A stretch of 64,000 nt of DNA from an alpha proteobacterium BAL199. GTDB lineage: Bacteria > Pseudomonadota > Alphaproteobacteria > Thalassobaculales > Thalassobaculaceae. A program made the translations under genes and the position numbers. Shown one piece after another: positions 27,440 to 36,546 of the stretch (the stretch's first letter is position 1; each line of letters begins with the position of its first letter). Location: contig ABHC01000003.1 of assembly GCA_000171835.1 (NCBI GenBank), positions 124,001-188,000 on the forward strand, in the 5' to 3' direction. A model generated the notes under the pieces. The model saw only the letters and a program-made list of their open reading frames with translations, was not told where the DNA came from and searched no databases.

Positions 27440-28207
27440 TCACCGCTCGATGCCGTCCAGCAGTTGCGCGGACATCTGCTGGATCAGCATGACGTCGTAC
27501 CCCATCAGCAGGAAACGATAGCCGCGGGCAATCTTGGCATTGGCCTCGGCCGCCGACAGCGACATGCCGCCGAGCACCACCGGGCTCGCCAAGATCGCCT
27601 TCTCCGCCCGCTCGATCGCCTTCAGGACGTCGGGATGGTCGCGCTGCCCCGGCAAGCCCATGCTGACGGCAAGGTCCATCGGCGCGATGTTCGCGACATG
27701 GATGCCCGGGACCGAAAGAATGCTCTCGATGTTTTCGATCGCGTCGATGTGCTCGATCAGGATGACGTTCAGCAACTCCCGGTTCGCTACCTCGAAGTAT
27801 TCCAGCGGCGTCTTCAGGCCCCAGCGGGTCGGCGCGTAGAACGGCCCCCAGCCCCGAATTCCCTCGGGCGGGTAGTTGATGCACTGGACCGTCGCTTCGG
27901 CTTCCTCTCGGGTGCAGATCATCGGGAAGATCAGCCCCATCGCGCCGGCATCCAGCGCCGGCTTGCACAGCGCCAGATCGGGCTTCGGGATCCGGACCAG
28001 CGGCGCGCAGTCGGTGCCGGCTGTCGCGGTGATCAGGTTGTAGACCGAGGCCGCGTCGATCGATCCGTGCTCCAGGTCGATGAACAGATAGTCGAACCCG
28101 GCGCCGGCCAGGATCTGTGCCATGTTCACGCTCGGCATGGTGATCAGCACGCCGGCACCGGGCTTGCCGGCATCCAGGCGCATCTTCAGCGGATTGATCC
28201 GAGCCAT
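27440..28207 (-). CDS. HpcH/HpaI-family aldolase
   Basis: A 255-residue TIM-barrel protein of the HpcH/HpaI aldolase family. FIDLEHGSID holds the conserved His, VRIPKPD the Arg that binds pyruvate-type carboxylates, and FPMICTREEAEATV the metal-binding Glu region. NYPPEGIRGWGP is also typical. These enzymes are divalent-metal class II aldolases that cleave 4-hydroxy-2-oxo acids to pyruvate and an aldehyde. The physiological substrate is unknown. It lies downstream of the phosphofructokinase gene on the same strand. Confidence 0.87.
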   Translation of the reverse strand: MARINPLKMRLDAGKPGAGVLITMPSVNMAQILAGAGFDYLFIDLEHGSIDAASVYNLITATAGTDCAPLVRIPKPDLALCKPALDAGAMGLIFPMICTREEAEATVQCINYPPEGIRGWGPFYAPTRWGLKTPLEYFEVANRELLNVILIEHIDAIENIESILSVPGIHVANIAPMDLAVSMGLPGQRDHPDVLKAIERAEKAILASPVVLGGMSLSAAEANAKIARGYRFLLMGYDVMLIQQMSAQLLDGIER

Positions 28208-28272
28208 TTCCGTTCTCCCCGAGCGATCCCATTTTGCTGGAAGTGTACGCCATTGCCCGGCACGGGAAAGTA

Positions 28273-29358
28273 TCAGGTCCTCAGGTCGCCGAGGTAGATG
28301 CCGAGGCCGAGGGCGGTGCGCACCAGAACGTCGTCATGCTCCACCGGTCGGGTCTGACCGACGACATCCTCGATCGGCAGGTCGCTCACGGTGCGCCGCG
28401 ACCAGACGGCCACCCGACCGGTTCGCCCGGCGGCGATCAGGCCCACGGAGTGCACGCCAAGCGCGCTGGCAATCACCCGGTCAACCGCCACCGGCTCGGC
28501 ACCGCGCTGGACATGCCCGAGCACGGTGACACGGGCATCGGCACCGGTCGCCACCTCGATCCGTTCGGCCAGCCACTGACCGATCCCGCCATAGCGGATG
28601 CCACCGTCGGGCTTGCGGTGCGCCACCGGTTCGCCGGTATCGGTCTTCACGGCCTCCGCCACGATCACGAGCGCGAACGCGCGGCCGGTGTCCTTCACCG
28701 CCTGCAACTTTGAGGCGATACCGTCCAGTGAGTAACCGATCTCGGGGATCAGGCAGACGTCGGCCCCACCGGCAACGGCGGTGTGGATCGCGATGTGCCC
28801 GGCGTCGCGGCCCATGACTTCCAGCACCATCACGCGATGATGGCTCTGGGCGGTCGGCTGCAACCGGTCGAGCGCTTCAACAGCCACTTCCACCGCGGTG
28901 TGGAAGCCGATGGATGCATCGGTACCCGGGACGTCGTTGTCGATGGTCTTCGGTACACCGACGAACGGGATACCGCCTTGCCGGGTCAAGCGGTCGAGGA
29001 TCCGGAAGCTGCCGTCACCGCCGATGCCGATCAGCGCGTCGATCTTCAACCCGGCCATACCATCCAGGATACGCTGGGACACATCGGCAACCGAGCCGTC
29101 CGGCATCTTGAACGCGAACGGATCACCGGTGCTGACGGCGCCCAGGATGGTGCCGGCCCGGCGCAGCAGGCTTCCGTCGAACTCGTCAACCCGCAGGCGC
29201 CGGGCGCGGACCGGCCGATCGAGCAGACCGTGGGTCCCGTCCTCGATGCCGATGACTTCCCAACCCAGCGTATCGGCGTGCAGCACGATCGCCCGGATCG
29301 CAGCGTTCAACCCCGCGCAATCGCCGCCGCTGGTCATGACCCCGATCCGCTTGATCAT
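28273..29358 (-). CDS. 6-phosphofructokinase (group III type)
   Basis: A 361-residue PFK. MTSGGDCAGLNAAIR is the N-terminal nucleotide loop, GIGGDGS has Gly116 at the position that favours ATP over pyrophosphate, and VPKTIDNDVPGTD has Lys137 where E. coli PfkA has Gly. MGRDAGHIA and GHVQRGAEPVAVDR bind fructose 6-phosphate. The Gly/Lys combination leaves the phosphoryl donor uncertain, with ATP more likely. The start at 29358 excludes an unsupported 11-residue extension. It supports glycolytic flux, which is absent in many relatives using only Entner-Doudoroff. Confidence 0.88.
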   Translation of the reverse strand: MIKRIGVMTSGGDCAGLNAAIRAIVLHADTLGWEVIGIEDGTHGLLDRPVRARRLRVDEFDGSLLRRAGTILGAVSTGDPFAFKMPDGSVADVSQRILDGMAGLKIDALIGIGGDGSFRILDRLTRQGGIPFVGVPKTIDNDVPGTDASIGFHTAVEVAVEALDRLQPTAQSHHRVMVLEVMGRDAGHIAIHTAVAGGADVCLIPEIGYSLDGIASKLQAVKDTGRAFALVIVAEAVKTDTGEPVAHRKPDGGIRYGGIGQWLAERIEVATGADARVTVLGHVQRGAEPVAVDRVIASALGVHSVGLIAAGRTGRVAVWSRRTVSDLPIEDVVGQTRPVEHDDVLVRTALGLGIYLGDLRT

Positions 29359-29440
29359 CTCGTCACCCCTTTGCCGGTCGGTCGACCGCATGCCATCCTG
29401 AGGCCGCCCGCCTCGCCCTCCAGATCATGCGTAAGCCATC

Positions 29441-30346
29441 ATGACAGACCTCGCGATCGTCGACTCCCATCATCATCTCTGGGACCTGGAGAGCAATTAC
29501 TACCCCTGGCTCTCCGACCACACGGAACCGCACTTCTTCCTCGGCGACTATTCGGCGCTGAAACGCCAATACCTGCCCCAGGACTACCGCCGCGACGCCG
29601 AGGGCTTCCGGATCGTCAAGACGGTTCATGTTGAGGCGGAGTGGGATCGAGCGGATCAGGTCGGCGAGACCCAATGGCTAACCAGGATTGCGGCTGAGCA
29701 CGGCATGCCGAACGCCATTGTCGGGCATGTCTGGCTCGACGATCCGGCGGTCGACGAAAAGCTGGCCGGGCATTGCCGGTCGCCGCTGATGCGAGGCGTG
29801 CGTTCCAAGCCGGTGACGTCCCTTACTCCAGGCGCTGCCAAGCCCACCGGCCCGCGCAGCCTGTCCGATCCGGCTTGGCGGCGGGGTTACGCTCGATTGG
29901 CCGACCACAAGCTGAACTACGATCTGCGGGTGCCGTGCTGGCATCTGGCCGAGGCGGCGGCGGTGATCGAGAAACACCCGGAGATCCCGGTAGTCCTCAA
30001 CCACACCGGATTTCCCTGGGATCGATCCGAAGAAGGTCTGGCCCTGTGGCGCGATCAGATGCGTGCTATCGCCCGTTTGCCCTGGGTCAACCTCAAGCTC
30101 TCCGAACTCGGCCGCAAAGACGCCGCCTGGACAGTCGACAGCAACCGCGGCGTGGTTCTGGAAGCGTTGGAGATCTTCGGTGTGGAGCGCTGCATGTGGG
30201 CGTCGAACTTCCCGCCGGCGAGCTTGAAAATCGGCTATCGCGACCAGATAGAAGGCTTTCTGGATATCCTTTCCGGCCTGACCCGGTCAGAGCTGGAGGC
30301 GGTGTTCCACGACAATGCCGTCCGTTTCTACCGACTGGAGGATTGA
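29441..30346 (+). CDS. Amidohydrolase-2 family metal-dependent hydrolase
   Basis: A 301-residue TIM-barrel hydrolase. DSHHHLWDL is the N-terminal metal motif (HxH type), VLNHTGFPWD carries the later His, and RCMWASNFPP replaces the usual WGSDFP near the catalytic Asp: the Asp is Asn in WASNFP. That change may impair hydrolysis or mark a lactonase subgroup. Homologues include 2-pyrone-4,6-dicarboxylate lactonase and fuconolactonase. The thioesterase gene starts 2 bp after its stop, so the two form an operon. Confidence 0.85.
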   Translation: MTDLAIVDSHHHLWDLESNYYPWLSDHTEPHFFLGDYSALKRQYLPQDYRRDAEGFRIVKTVHVEAEWDRADQVGETQWLTRIAAEHGMPNAIVGHVWLDDPAVDEKLAGHCRSPLMRGVRSKPVTSLTPGAAKPTGPRSLSDPAWRRGYARLADHKLNYDLRVPCWHLAEAAAVIEKHPEIPVVLNHTGFPWDRSEEGLALWRDQMRAIARLPWVNLKLSELGRKDAAWTVDSNRGVVLEALEIFGVERCMWASNFPPASLKIGYRDQIEGFLDILSGLTRSELEAVFHDNAVRFYRLED

Positions 30347-30348
30347 GC

Positions 30349-31167
30349 GTGAGTGGGTATGTCGAAACCTTCCGCTCCAACGTGTTCCCGTGGGAGACCG
30401 ACGTGGTCGAGCACTTCACGGTAGCCTATTACTACGAGAAGTTCGCCGCTGCCGGCGACCGTGCGTTGCTGGCGCTCGGCCAGGATCCGGCTGCCACCCA
30501 CACCGTCGACTGGCACACCCGCTACCAGCGCGAATTGCGGGCCGGCGACAGCTACCACGTCATGTCCGCGCCCATTTCAGCCGAGGACGGCGATCTGGTG
30601 ATCGGCCACAAGCTGTACGACAGTGCCGATGGCACGCTGTGTGCCACCACCGAGCAGACCGTCCTGGGCGCCAGCGCATCACCCGACGCACTGGTGGTGT
30701 GGGACGGGCCGGAGCGCGAGGTTCGTCCAGCACCCGCCTGGGGCCCGGCGTGGGTTCGCTCGGCAACAGATCTGGTGATCCCGCGGGACCTGGACCGCTC
30801 CGGCCGGATGGGCGTCGACGCCATGATCCATCGGTTCTCCGCCGCGATCGCCCAGGTACTGGTCCAGGCCGGCATGACGCCGAGCTATCTGCGCGAGAAG
30901 CGGATCGGCTATTCGACCTTCGAGTTCCAACTGCGCGTCGCCGAACGGCCGGTACTCGGCGAGCCGGTCGACTGCCATTCCTGCTTCGCGCAGATCGGGC
31001 GTTCGTCGATGCGGATGGTGCATCGCCTCACCCGCCCGACCGATGACGCGGTGGTGGCGGAGTTGTCGCAGTTCGGTGTCCACCTCGATCTCGATGCCCG
31101 GCGGCCCAGCTCGATCCCCCCGGATTTGGTCGAGCGGGCGCGCCAAATGCTGGCATCCACCGACTGA
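30349..31167 (+). CDS. Acyl-CoA/acyl-ACP thioesterase-like double hotdog protein
   Basis: A 272-residue protein starting at a GTG with GGAGG eight bases upstream, two bases after the preceding stop. ETDVVEHFTVAYYYEKFAAAGDRALLALG resembles the active-site helix region of 4-hydroxybenzoyl-CoA-type thioesterases. A second, more diverged hotdog follows from about residue 150 (SYLREKRIGYSTFEF). It is likely to hydrolyse thioesters in concert with the upstream hydrolase, but no substrate is indicated. Confidence 0.72.
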   Translation: MSGYVETFRSNVFPWETDVVEHFTVAYYYEKFAAAGDRALLALGQDPAATHTVDWHTRYQRELRAGDSYHVMSAPISAEDGDLVIGHKLYDSADGTLCATTEQTVLGASASPDALVVWDGPEREVRPAPAWGPAWVRSATDLVIPRDLDRSGRMGVDAMIHRFSAAIAQVLVQAGMTPSYLREKRIGYSTFEFQLRVAERPVLGEPVDCHSCFAQIGRSSMRMVHRLTRPTDDAVVAELSQFGVHLDLDARRPSSIPPDLVERARQMLASTD

Positions 31168-31193
31168 CGATTTCCCCGATGGAGCTTCCGGTT

Positions 31194-32093
31194 ATGTTTC
31201 GAGCGCTGGTTGTTGGCTGGATGCTTGTGGCGTCGGGAATGCTCGCGAGCAGCGCGAGCCGGGCTGAACTCCTGCTGTCGCAGTCCTTCGACAGCACTGC
31301 GCTCAACGGCCCTATGCGGTTCTCGATCTATCTGCCGCCAGGCTACGGCGCGCCGAACGAGACGGAGCGCCGCTATCCGGTGGTCTACCTGCTGCACGGG
31401 GTCGGCGACGACGAACGCGGCTGGCCGAACTACGGCAAGGTCGATGAAACCCTCGACCGCCTGATCGCCGCCGGCGAGTTGCCGCCGTTCATCGTGGTGA
31501 TGCCGAACGGTCTGAAGAGCTGGTGGGTGGACTCGTCCGACATCGGCGGCCCCGGCAACTTCGGCACGGCGGTTCGCGACGATCTGCCGAAGCATGTGGA
31601 GGCGCGCTGGCGCGCCATGGCCACGCGCGACGGCCGTTTCGTCGCCGGCCTGTCGATGGGCGGATTCGGGGCGCTGCGTCTGGCGTTCGCCAATCCGGAA
31701 CGCTACCGCGCGGTCGGTGCCATGAGTTCTGCGTTGTGGAACCGGGTGGTGCCGGGCTGGCAGCCGTCCGATCCAGCACGCATGACCCGGATCTTCAGCG
31801 GCTCGTTCGGCGAGCCATTCGATCCGCAGCGCTTCATCGCCAACCACCCACGCCGCTACCTGTCGAACGTCGAGAACCCACCGGCGCCACTCGGCATTTA
31901 CCTGGAAGCCGGTGACGACGACGGCTTCGGCGCCCAGTTCGCGACCTTGGAGCTGTTCGAGGAACTGCGCGACCGCAAGATCCCGGTAGAGCTTCGGATC
32001 GATGATGGCGGCCATCAGTGGAACGTCTGGCGCAAGGCCCTGGGACCGATGATGCAATGGTTTGCCGGCCAGATGAATCCGACAGGAGGTTGA
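31194..32093 (+). CDS. Secreted esterase (esterase D/PF00756-type alpha/beta hydrolase)
   Basis: A 299-residue protein with a signal peptide (MFRALVVGWMLVASGMLASSASRA). The oxyanion-hole region is YLLHGVGDDERGW, and the nucleophile Ser lies in GLSMGGFGAL. The Asp and His are probably in AGDDDGFG and DDGGHQWNVW. The family includes S-formylglutathione hydrolase and feruloyl or mycolyl esterases; the signal peptide points to a periplasmic or extracellular ester. The start at 31194 has GGAG nine bases upstream, better than the ATG at 31179. Confidence 0.85.
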   Translation: MFRALVVGWMLVASGMLASSASRAELLLSQSFDSTALNGPMRFSIYLPPGYGAPNETERRYPVVYLLHGVGDDERGWPNYGKVDETLDRLIAAGELPPFIVVMPNGLKSWWVDSSDIGGPGNFGTAVRDDLPKHVEARWRAMATRDGRFVAGLSMGGFGALRLAFANPERYRAVGAMSSALWNRVVPGWQPSDPARMTRIFSGSFGEPFDPQRFIANHPRRYLSNVENPPAPLGIYLEAGDDDGFGAQFATLELFEELRDRKIPVELRIDDGGHQWNVWRKALGPMMQWFAGQMNPTGG

Positions 32094-32138
32094 CGGACGG
32101 CGCCGGCTGGAACACCACTCCCCCGTGGCCAGCGAGGC

Positions 32139-33044
32139 TCACATTTCGGCCAGGGTTGCCCGCAGCTGTTGGGACGCAAAGTCCACAAAGGCCCGGACCC
32201 GCGCGGCCGCGCGCCGTCCCTCCAGGTGAACCAAGTGAACCGGGATCGCTGACGGCTCGTGCTCGGACAGTAGTACCCTCAGCCGGCCTTGCCGGACCTC
32301 TTCCGCGACCTGGTAGGACAGCACCCGGACAATGCCGTGCCCGGCGAGCGCCGCCGCCACCGCCACATCGGCGTTGTTGACCAGCAGTCGCATCCGCGGA
32401 CGCACCGTCTCGGTCCGGGTGCCGGTCTGCGACGGGAACACCCACCCGGCCGGTGCCGCGCCCGACTGGAATCCGATGCAGTCAAAGCCATCCAGATCGC
32501 GCGGGACCTGCGGCGTACCGTGCTCGCTCAGGAACTCGGGCGTCGCGCACACGACGCGCCGGACCTCTCCGACGCGCACCGCGCTCAACGCGCTGTCCGG
32601 CAGTTCAGCGATCCGGACAGCGATGTCGATGCCTTCGTCCATCAGGTCGACGACCCGATCGACGAACAAGGTACGGGCCGACACCATCGGGAACCGGTCC
32701 AGGAAATCGAGGACCACCGGTGCGACGTGCATCTTGCCGAACAGCAGTGGAGCCGTAACGGCAAGCTGGCCGCGCGGTTCGGCGTGGGCACCGGCTGCGG
32801 TGGCCTCCGCCTCCTCCAACTCGGAAAGAATGCGCTTGGCATCGACCAGGAAACGCGCGCCCGACTCTGTCAACCGGACAGTCCGGGTCGTGCGGTGCAG
32901 GAGTCGGGCGCCGATCCGCTCCTCAAGGGCCGCGATCGCGCGCGTCACGGCCGGTGGTGACTGACGGAGCGACCGGGCCGCCGGTGCGAAGCCACCAGCT
33001 TCGGCCACCGCGATGAACACCCGCATTCCGTCCAGATGGTCCAT
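32139..33044 (-). CDS. LysR-family transcriptional regulator
   Basis: A 301-residue regulator with an N-terminal winged helix (FIAVAEAGGFAPAARSLRQSPPAVTRAIAALEERIGARLLHRTTRTV) — quoted as separate LysR hallmarks: AEAGGF, SPPAVTRAI and LEERIGARLL. The remainder is the periplasmic-binding-like effector domain. It is divergent from the GST and oxidoreductase genes, the usual LysR arrangement, so it probably controls them and itself. A 17-bp near-palindrome lies 7 bp before its start codon. Confidence 0.92.
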   Translation of the reverse strand: MDHLDGMRVFIAVAEAGGFAPAARSLRQSPPAVTRAIAALEERIGARLLHRTTRTVRLTESGARFLVDAKRILSELEEAEATAAGAHAEPRGQLAVTAPLLFGKMHVAPVVLDFLDRFPMVSARTLFVDRVVDLMDEGIDIAVRIAELPDSALSAVRVGEVRRVVCATPEFLSEHGTPQVPRDLDGFDCIGFQSGAAPAGWVFPSQTGTRTETVRPRMRLLVNNADVAVAAALAGHGIVRVLSYQVAEEVRQGRLRVLLSEHEPSAIPVHLVHLEGRRAAARVRAFVDFASQQLRATLAEM

Positions 33045-33050
33045 CAGATA

Positions 33051-33067
33051 ATTCCAATATTAGGAAT
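33051..33067. promoter_or_regulatory. Candidate LysR operator
   Basis: ATTCCAATATTAGGAAT has arms ATTCC and GGAAT around 7 bp and is palindromic except at the pair flanking its centre. It lies in the 117-bp divergent region between the LysR gene and the GST gene and fits the T-N11-A layout of LysR sites. Its closeness to the LysR start suggests autorepression. Confidence 0.5.
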
Positions 33068-33161
33068 ACTTGATTGTCGAGAGCGAGCATTCTTGTTTGC
33101 AACGACTACTCCTAACTTGGGATCGACGCGCTGTCCACGCGTCCGACCCAGGGAGGAACCC

Positions 33162-33797
33162 ATGCCTGCACCAACTGCCGCGATCCGCCTCTACCGCCAT
33201 GTTCTGTCCGGGCATTGTCACCGGATCGAGCTCATGCTCTCGATCCTCGGGGTACCGTTCGAGCCGGTCGACATGCAGTTCGGACCAGCCGGCACGCGCA
33301 CGCCGGAGTTCCTGACGCTCAACGCGTTCGGCCAGGTGCCGGTGATCGAGGACGGCGATCTCACGCTGGCCGACAGCAATGCGATCCTCGTTTACTTGGC
33401 CCAACGGTACGATAGTTCCGGCACGTGGTTGCCGTCGGATCCGGTGATCGCCGGCAACATCCAGCGCTGGCTGTCGGTCGCCGCGCGTCAACTGGCGGAA
33501 GGTCCGGCGACGGCGCGGGTTGCGAACCTGTTCAATTCGGCTGTCGACCGGGAGAAGGCGCACGGGATCGCCGACCGGCTGTTCACGATCACCGACGCCC
33601 ACCTGGCCGATCGGCCATACTTCGCCGGTGCCGCTCCGACAATCGCCGACATTGCTCATTACTCCTACACCGCCCACGCCCCGGAAGGTGGCGTGTCGCT
33701 GGAGCCCTATCCGAACATCCGCGCCTGGATCGCCCGCGTCGAGGCGTTGCCCGGCTTCACGCCGATGCCGCGCAGCGCCGTCGGCCTTGCGGCCTAA
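33162..33797 (+). CDS. Glutathione S-transferase
   Basis: A 211-residue GST. The thioredoxin-fold half has RLYRHVLSGHCHRIELML, QVPVIEDGDLTLADSNAI (the glutathione gamma-glutamyl site) and the cis-Pro before VIED. The all-alpha half has RPYFAGAAPTIADIAHYSY. It conjugates or reduces electrophiles in the cytoplasm. A strong AGGGAGGA site precedes the ATG. It is 39 bp upstream of the flavin/ferredoxin fusion gene, so the pair probably responds to one inducer through the divergent LysR. Confidence 0.9.
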   Translation: MPAPTAAIRLYRHVLSGHCHRIELMLSILGVPFEPVDMQFGPAGTRTPEFLTLNAFGQVPVIEDGDLTLADSNAILVYLAQRYDSSGTWLPSDPVIAGNIQRWLSVAARQLAEGPATARVANLFNSAVDREKAHGIADRLFTITDAHLADRPYFAGAAPTIADIAHYSYTAHAPEGGVSLEPYPNIRAWIARVEALPGFTPMPRSAVGLAA

Positions 33798-33836
33798 TTG
33801 CACGCCACCACGGGGCCGGGAACCGGAGAACTGACC

Positions 33837-35933
33837 ATGTCGACCACTGTCACCCCCCTCCAGCCGGCAATACCATTGCCCGGCTGGCCCGGCCCCGGCT
33901 CGCCGACTCACGATGGGGAAGCCGCGCTGCAGGAACGCGCCGGCGTACGGTCGCCGGCTGATGCCGGTACCCGGCGCGCCATCCGCGACTTCATGCCGGA
34001 CCAGCATCGCGCCTTCTTCGCTGACCTGCCGTTCCTGATCGTCGGTAGCCTGGATGCCGATGACCGGCCGTGGGCGTCGATCCTGGTCGGGCGACCCGGG
34101 TTCCTGGCATCTCCCGATCCCCGCACCTTGACCATTGCGGCCACGCCGGCCCACGGAGACCCACTGGCTGCGGCGTTGACCGTTGGGTCGCCAGTAGGCC
34201 TGCTGGGCATTCAGCCGGAAACCCGGAGGCGCAACCGGATGAACGGGATCATCGCCGACATCACCGATGGGCGCGTCAACGTTCGGGTCGGCCAGAGCTT
34301 CGGAAACTGTCCGCAATACATCCAGGCCCGCGCACCGGAGTTCATCGCCGACCCGGTGACCGTGACCGAACCGCGGCCCCAACATCGCGGCGCCTCCATC
34401 CTGTCCGACTGGGCGCGCGAGCGGGTCGAGCAGGCCGACACATTCTTCATCGCGACCGCGGCACCGGGCGCCCGTTCCGGCGACCCGGTGCGCGGTGTCG
34501 ACGTCTCGCACCGCGGAGGGCGGCCGGGCTTCGTACGGATCTCCGAGGAAGACGGCGCCACCACGCTGACCGCCCCGGATTTCCTTGGAAACTTCTACTT
34601 CAACACTCTCGGCAACATCGCGCTGAACCCGGCAACCGGCCTGTTGTTCGTCGACTTCGACAGCGGCGACGTCCTGATGCTGTCCGGTACCGCCGAGGTG
34701 ATCTGGGACGGCCCGGAGGTCGCAAGCTTCACCGGTGCCGAGCGCCTGATGAAGTTCACGCTACGCGAAAGTCTGCGGATCGAACGCGCCGTGCCGCTGC
34801 GCTGGACCGAGGGGAAGCCGGCGTCCCAACTCGCCGCCACCGGAACCTGGATCGAGGCGGAGCAATCACTCTCGGCCGCCGCGCGCGGCCCGCGCCACCG
34901 GCCGTTCCGGGTCACGCGGATCGAGGCCGAAAGCGATACCGCCCGATCGTTCTATCTGGAGCCGACGGACGGTGGCGGCATCGCACCGCATAAGCCAGGC
35001 CAGCACCTGCCGATCGCGGTCGATGGAACCAACGTAGGACGTCCGGTGCACCGCACCTACACCCTATCCGACGCTCCCGGCGGACAGTCGTATCGCATTA
35101 CCGTCAAGCGAGAGGCCGGCGGACTCGCGAGCACTTGGCTGCACGACCATCTGCGCACCGGCTCCACAATCCGCGCTTCCCTGCCTGCCGGGCGGTTCAT
35201 CCTCGACACCGGCAGCCGGCGGCCGGTGCTCCTGTTGTCGGCCGGGATCGGCGTCACTCCGATGATCGCCATGCTGAACCATCTGCTCGGCGGGCCGGAG
35301 GGGCGCAGGCGGGCTCCGCACCGACGGGTCTGGTTCATCCATGCGGCGAGGCACGGCGGCGAGCATGCCTTCAAGTCACACATCGAGGGGTTGGCGGCCG
35401 CCCACCCCGACCATCTGACCACCCATGTCCGCTACACGGCACCGCGGCCGCAGGACCGCATCGGCCTCGACCATCACGGCATCGGTCGCCTCGACCGGGC
35501 GGCGCTGCGGTCGCTGCTGCCGCTCGACGACTACGACGTCTATCTCTGCGGCCCGTCGGGGTTCATGACTGACATGTCCGAGGCCTTGACCAGCCTCGGG
35601 GTCCGGGCCGAGCGGATCCAGGCCGAAGCGTTCGGTGCGAGGACTGAACAGGCTGTCGAGTCCAAATCGGTCGAGACGGCCACGGTCACCTTCCGCCGCT
35701 CTGGGGTCACCGCCGCCTGGACGCCAGAATCAGGCAGCCTGCTTGAGCTGGCCGAGGCGCATGGAATCGACGCACCATACGGGTGCCGGGCTGGGTCCTG
35801 CGGTACCTGTGCCGCTCAAGTTCCCGCGGGTACCGTTCGATACCTGCGTACGACCGATGCCTCGCCAGCGCCCGACCACGCCCTGATCTGTCAGGCGGTC
35901 CCGTCCTCGGCGCACGTCGAGCTGGACCTGTAA
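33837..35933 (+). CDS. PNPOx-like / ferredoxin reductase / 2Fe-2S ferredoxin fusion oxidoreductase
   Basis: A 698-residue three-part protein. Residues about 50-330 form a PNPOx-like split barrel (HRAFFADLPFLIVGSLDADDRPW). Residues about 350-590 form an FAD/NAD(P) reductase with HRTYTLSDAP (flavin site) and LLSAGIGVTPMIAML (pyridine nucleotide site). The C-terminus is a plant-type ferredoxin with Cys spacing C-x4-C-x2-C in YGCRAGSCGTC and a fourth Cys in ALICQAV. It is built to pass electrons from NAD(P)H through FAD to 2Fe-2S. What the N-terminal barrel reduces is unknown. Coupled to the GST gene. Confidence 0.88.
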   Translation: MSTTVTPLQPAIPLPGWPGPGSPTHDGEAALQERAGVRSPADAGTRRAIRDFMPDQHRAFFADLPFLIVGSLDADDRPWASILVGRPGFLASPDPRTLTIAATPAHGDPLAAALTVGSPVGLLGIQPETRRRNRMNGIIADITDGRVNVRVGQSFGNCPQYIQARAPEFIADPVTVTEPRPQHRGASILSDWARERVEQADTFFIATAAPGARSGDPVRGVDVSHRGGRPGFVRISEEDGATTLTAPDFLGNFYFNTLGNIALNPATGLLFVDFDSGDVLMLSGTAEVIWDGPEVASFTGAERLMKFTLRESLRIERAVPLRWTEGKPASQLAATGTWIEAEQSLSAAARGPRHRPFRVTRIEAESDTARSFYLEPTDGGGIAPHKPGQHLPIAVDGTNVGRPVHRTYTLSDAPGGQSYRITVKREAGGLASTWLHDHLRTGSTIRASLPAGRFILDTGSRRPVLLLSAGIGVTPMIAMLNHLLGGPEGRRRAPHRRVWFIHAARHGGEHAFKSHIEGLAAAHPDHLTTHVRYTAPRPQDRIGLDHHGIGRLDRAALRSLLPLDDYDVYLCGPSGFMTDMSEALTSLGVRAERIQAEAFGARTEQAVESKSVETATVTFRRSGVTAAWTPESGSLLELAEAHGIDAPYGCRAGSCGTCAAQVPAGTVRYLRTTDASPAPDHALICQAVPSSAHVELDL

Positions 35934-36003
35934 CGAGGGCCGCGCACCGCCCCACATCCGGCGCTATTGTCCCGGCAGGCGTCATCGGTGTGGAGCAACA
36001 GCT

Positions 36004-36546
36004 ATGCGTGCATTCGTCGTTACCGCAATTCTCAGCCTCGTCGCGGTGGCTGGATTCGCCGCCGCGGATACCAGTCCCTACCAGGGCATGACACACAGAG
36101 CGATCAAGGCACTGTCGGATCGGGAGATGTCTGATCTGGCTGCCGGCAAGGGAATGTCCTTGGCGCTCGCTGCCGAACTGAACGGCTACCCAGGGCCTCG
36201 GCATGTACTGGACCTAGCCGAACCACTGGGTCTCTCGCCCGAGCAGATCACGGCATTTCAGTCGATGTTCGATGCCATGCAGGCTGACGCCTCGGCCTTA
36301 GGTACGGCGATCATCTCGAGCGAGGCCGATCTTGAACACGGCTTTCGCACCGCATCGCTGAACGCCGACAGCCTGAACGAAAAGGTCATGGGGATCGCAG
36401 TGCTGCGCGGGCAGTTGCGGGCAACCCACCTGCGCTTCCACCTCTCTACGCGCGACCGGCTCGACCGGGCGCAACTGGCCCGCTACGACCAACTGCGCGG
36501 CTATGGCACCGGCCAGCAGCATCACGGCCATCATCAATCCAAATAA
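36004..36546 (+). CDS. Periplasmic heavy-metal-sensor-like (Spy/CnrX-type) protein
   Basis: A 180-residue protein with a signal peptide (MRAFVVTAILSLVAVAGFAAA). The mature part is mostly helical (LSDREMSDLAAGKGMSLALAAELNGYPGPRHVLDL, seen as helices), with LAEPLGLSPEQITAFQSMFDAM, the pattern of Spy/CpxP/CnrX-type proteins. The tail GQQHHGHHQSK is His-rich. It is 103 bp upstream of a copper ATPase, so metal sensing or buffering in the periplasm is likely (inference). Confidence 0.7.
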   Translation: MRAFVVTAILSLVAVAGFAAADTSPYQGMTHRAIKALSDREMSDLAAGKGMSLALAAELNGYPGPRHVLDLAEPLGLSPEQITAFQSMFDAMQADASALGTAIISSEADLEHGFRTASLNADSLNEKVMGIAVLRGQLRATHLRFHLSTRDRLDRAQLARYDQLRGYGTGQQHHGHHQSK

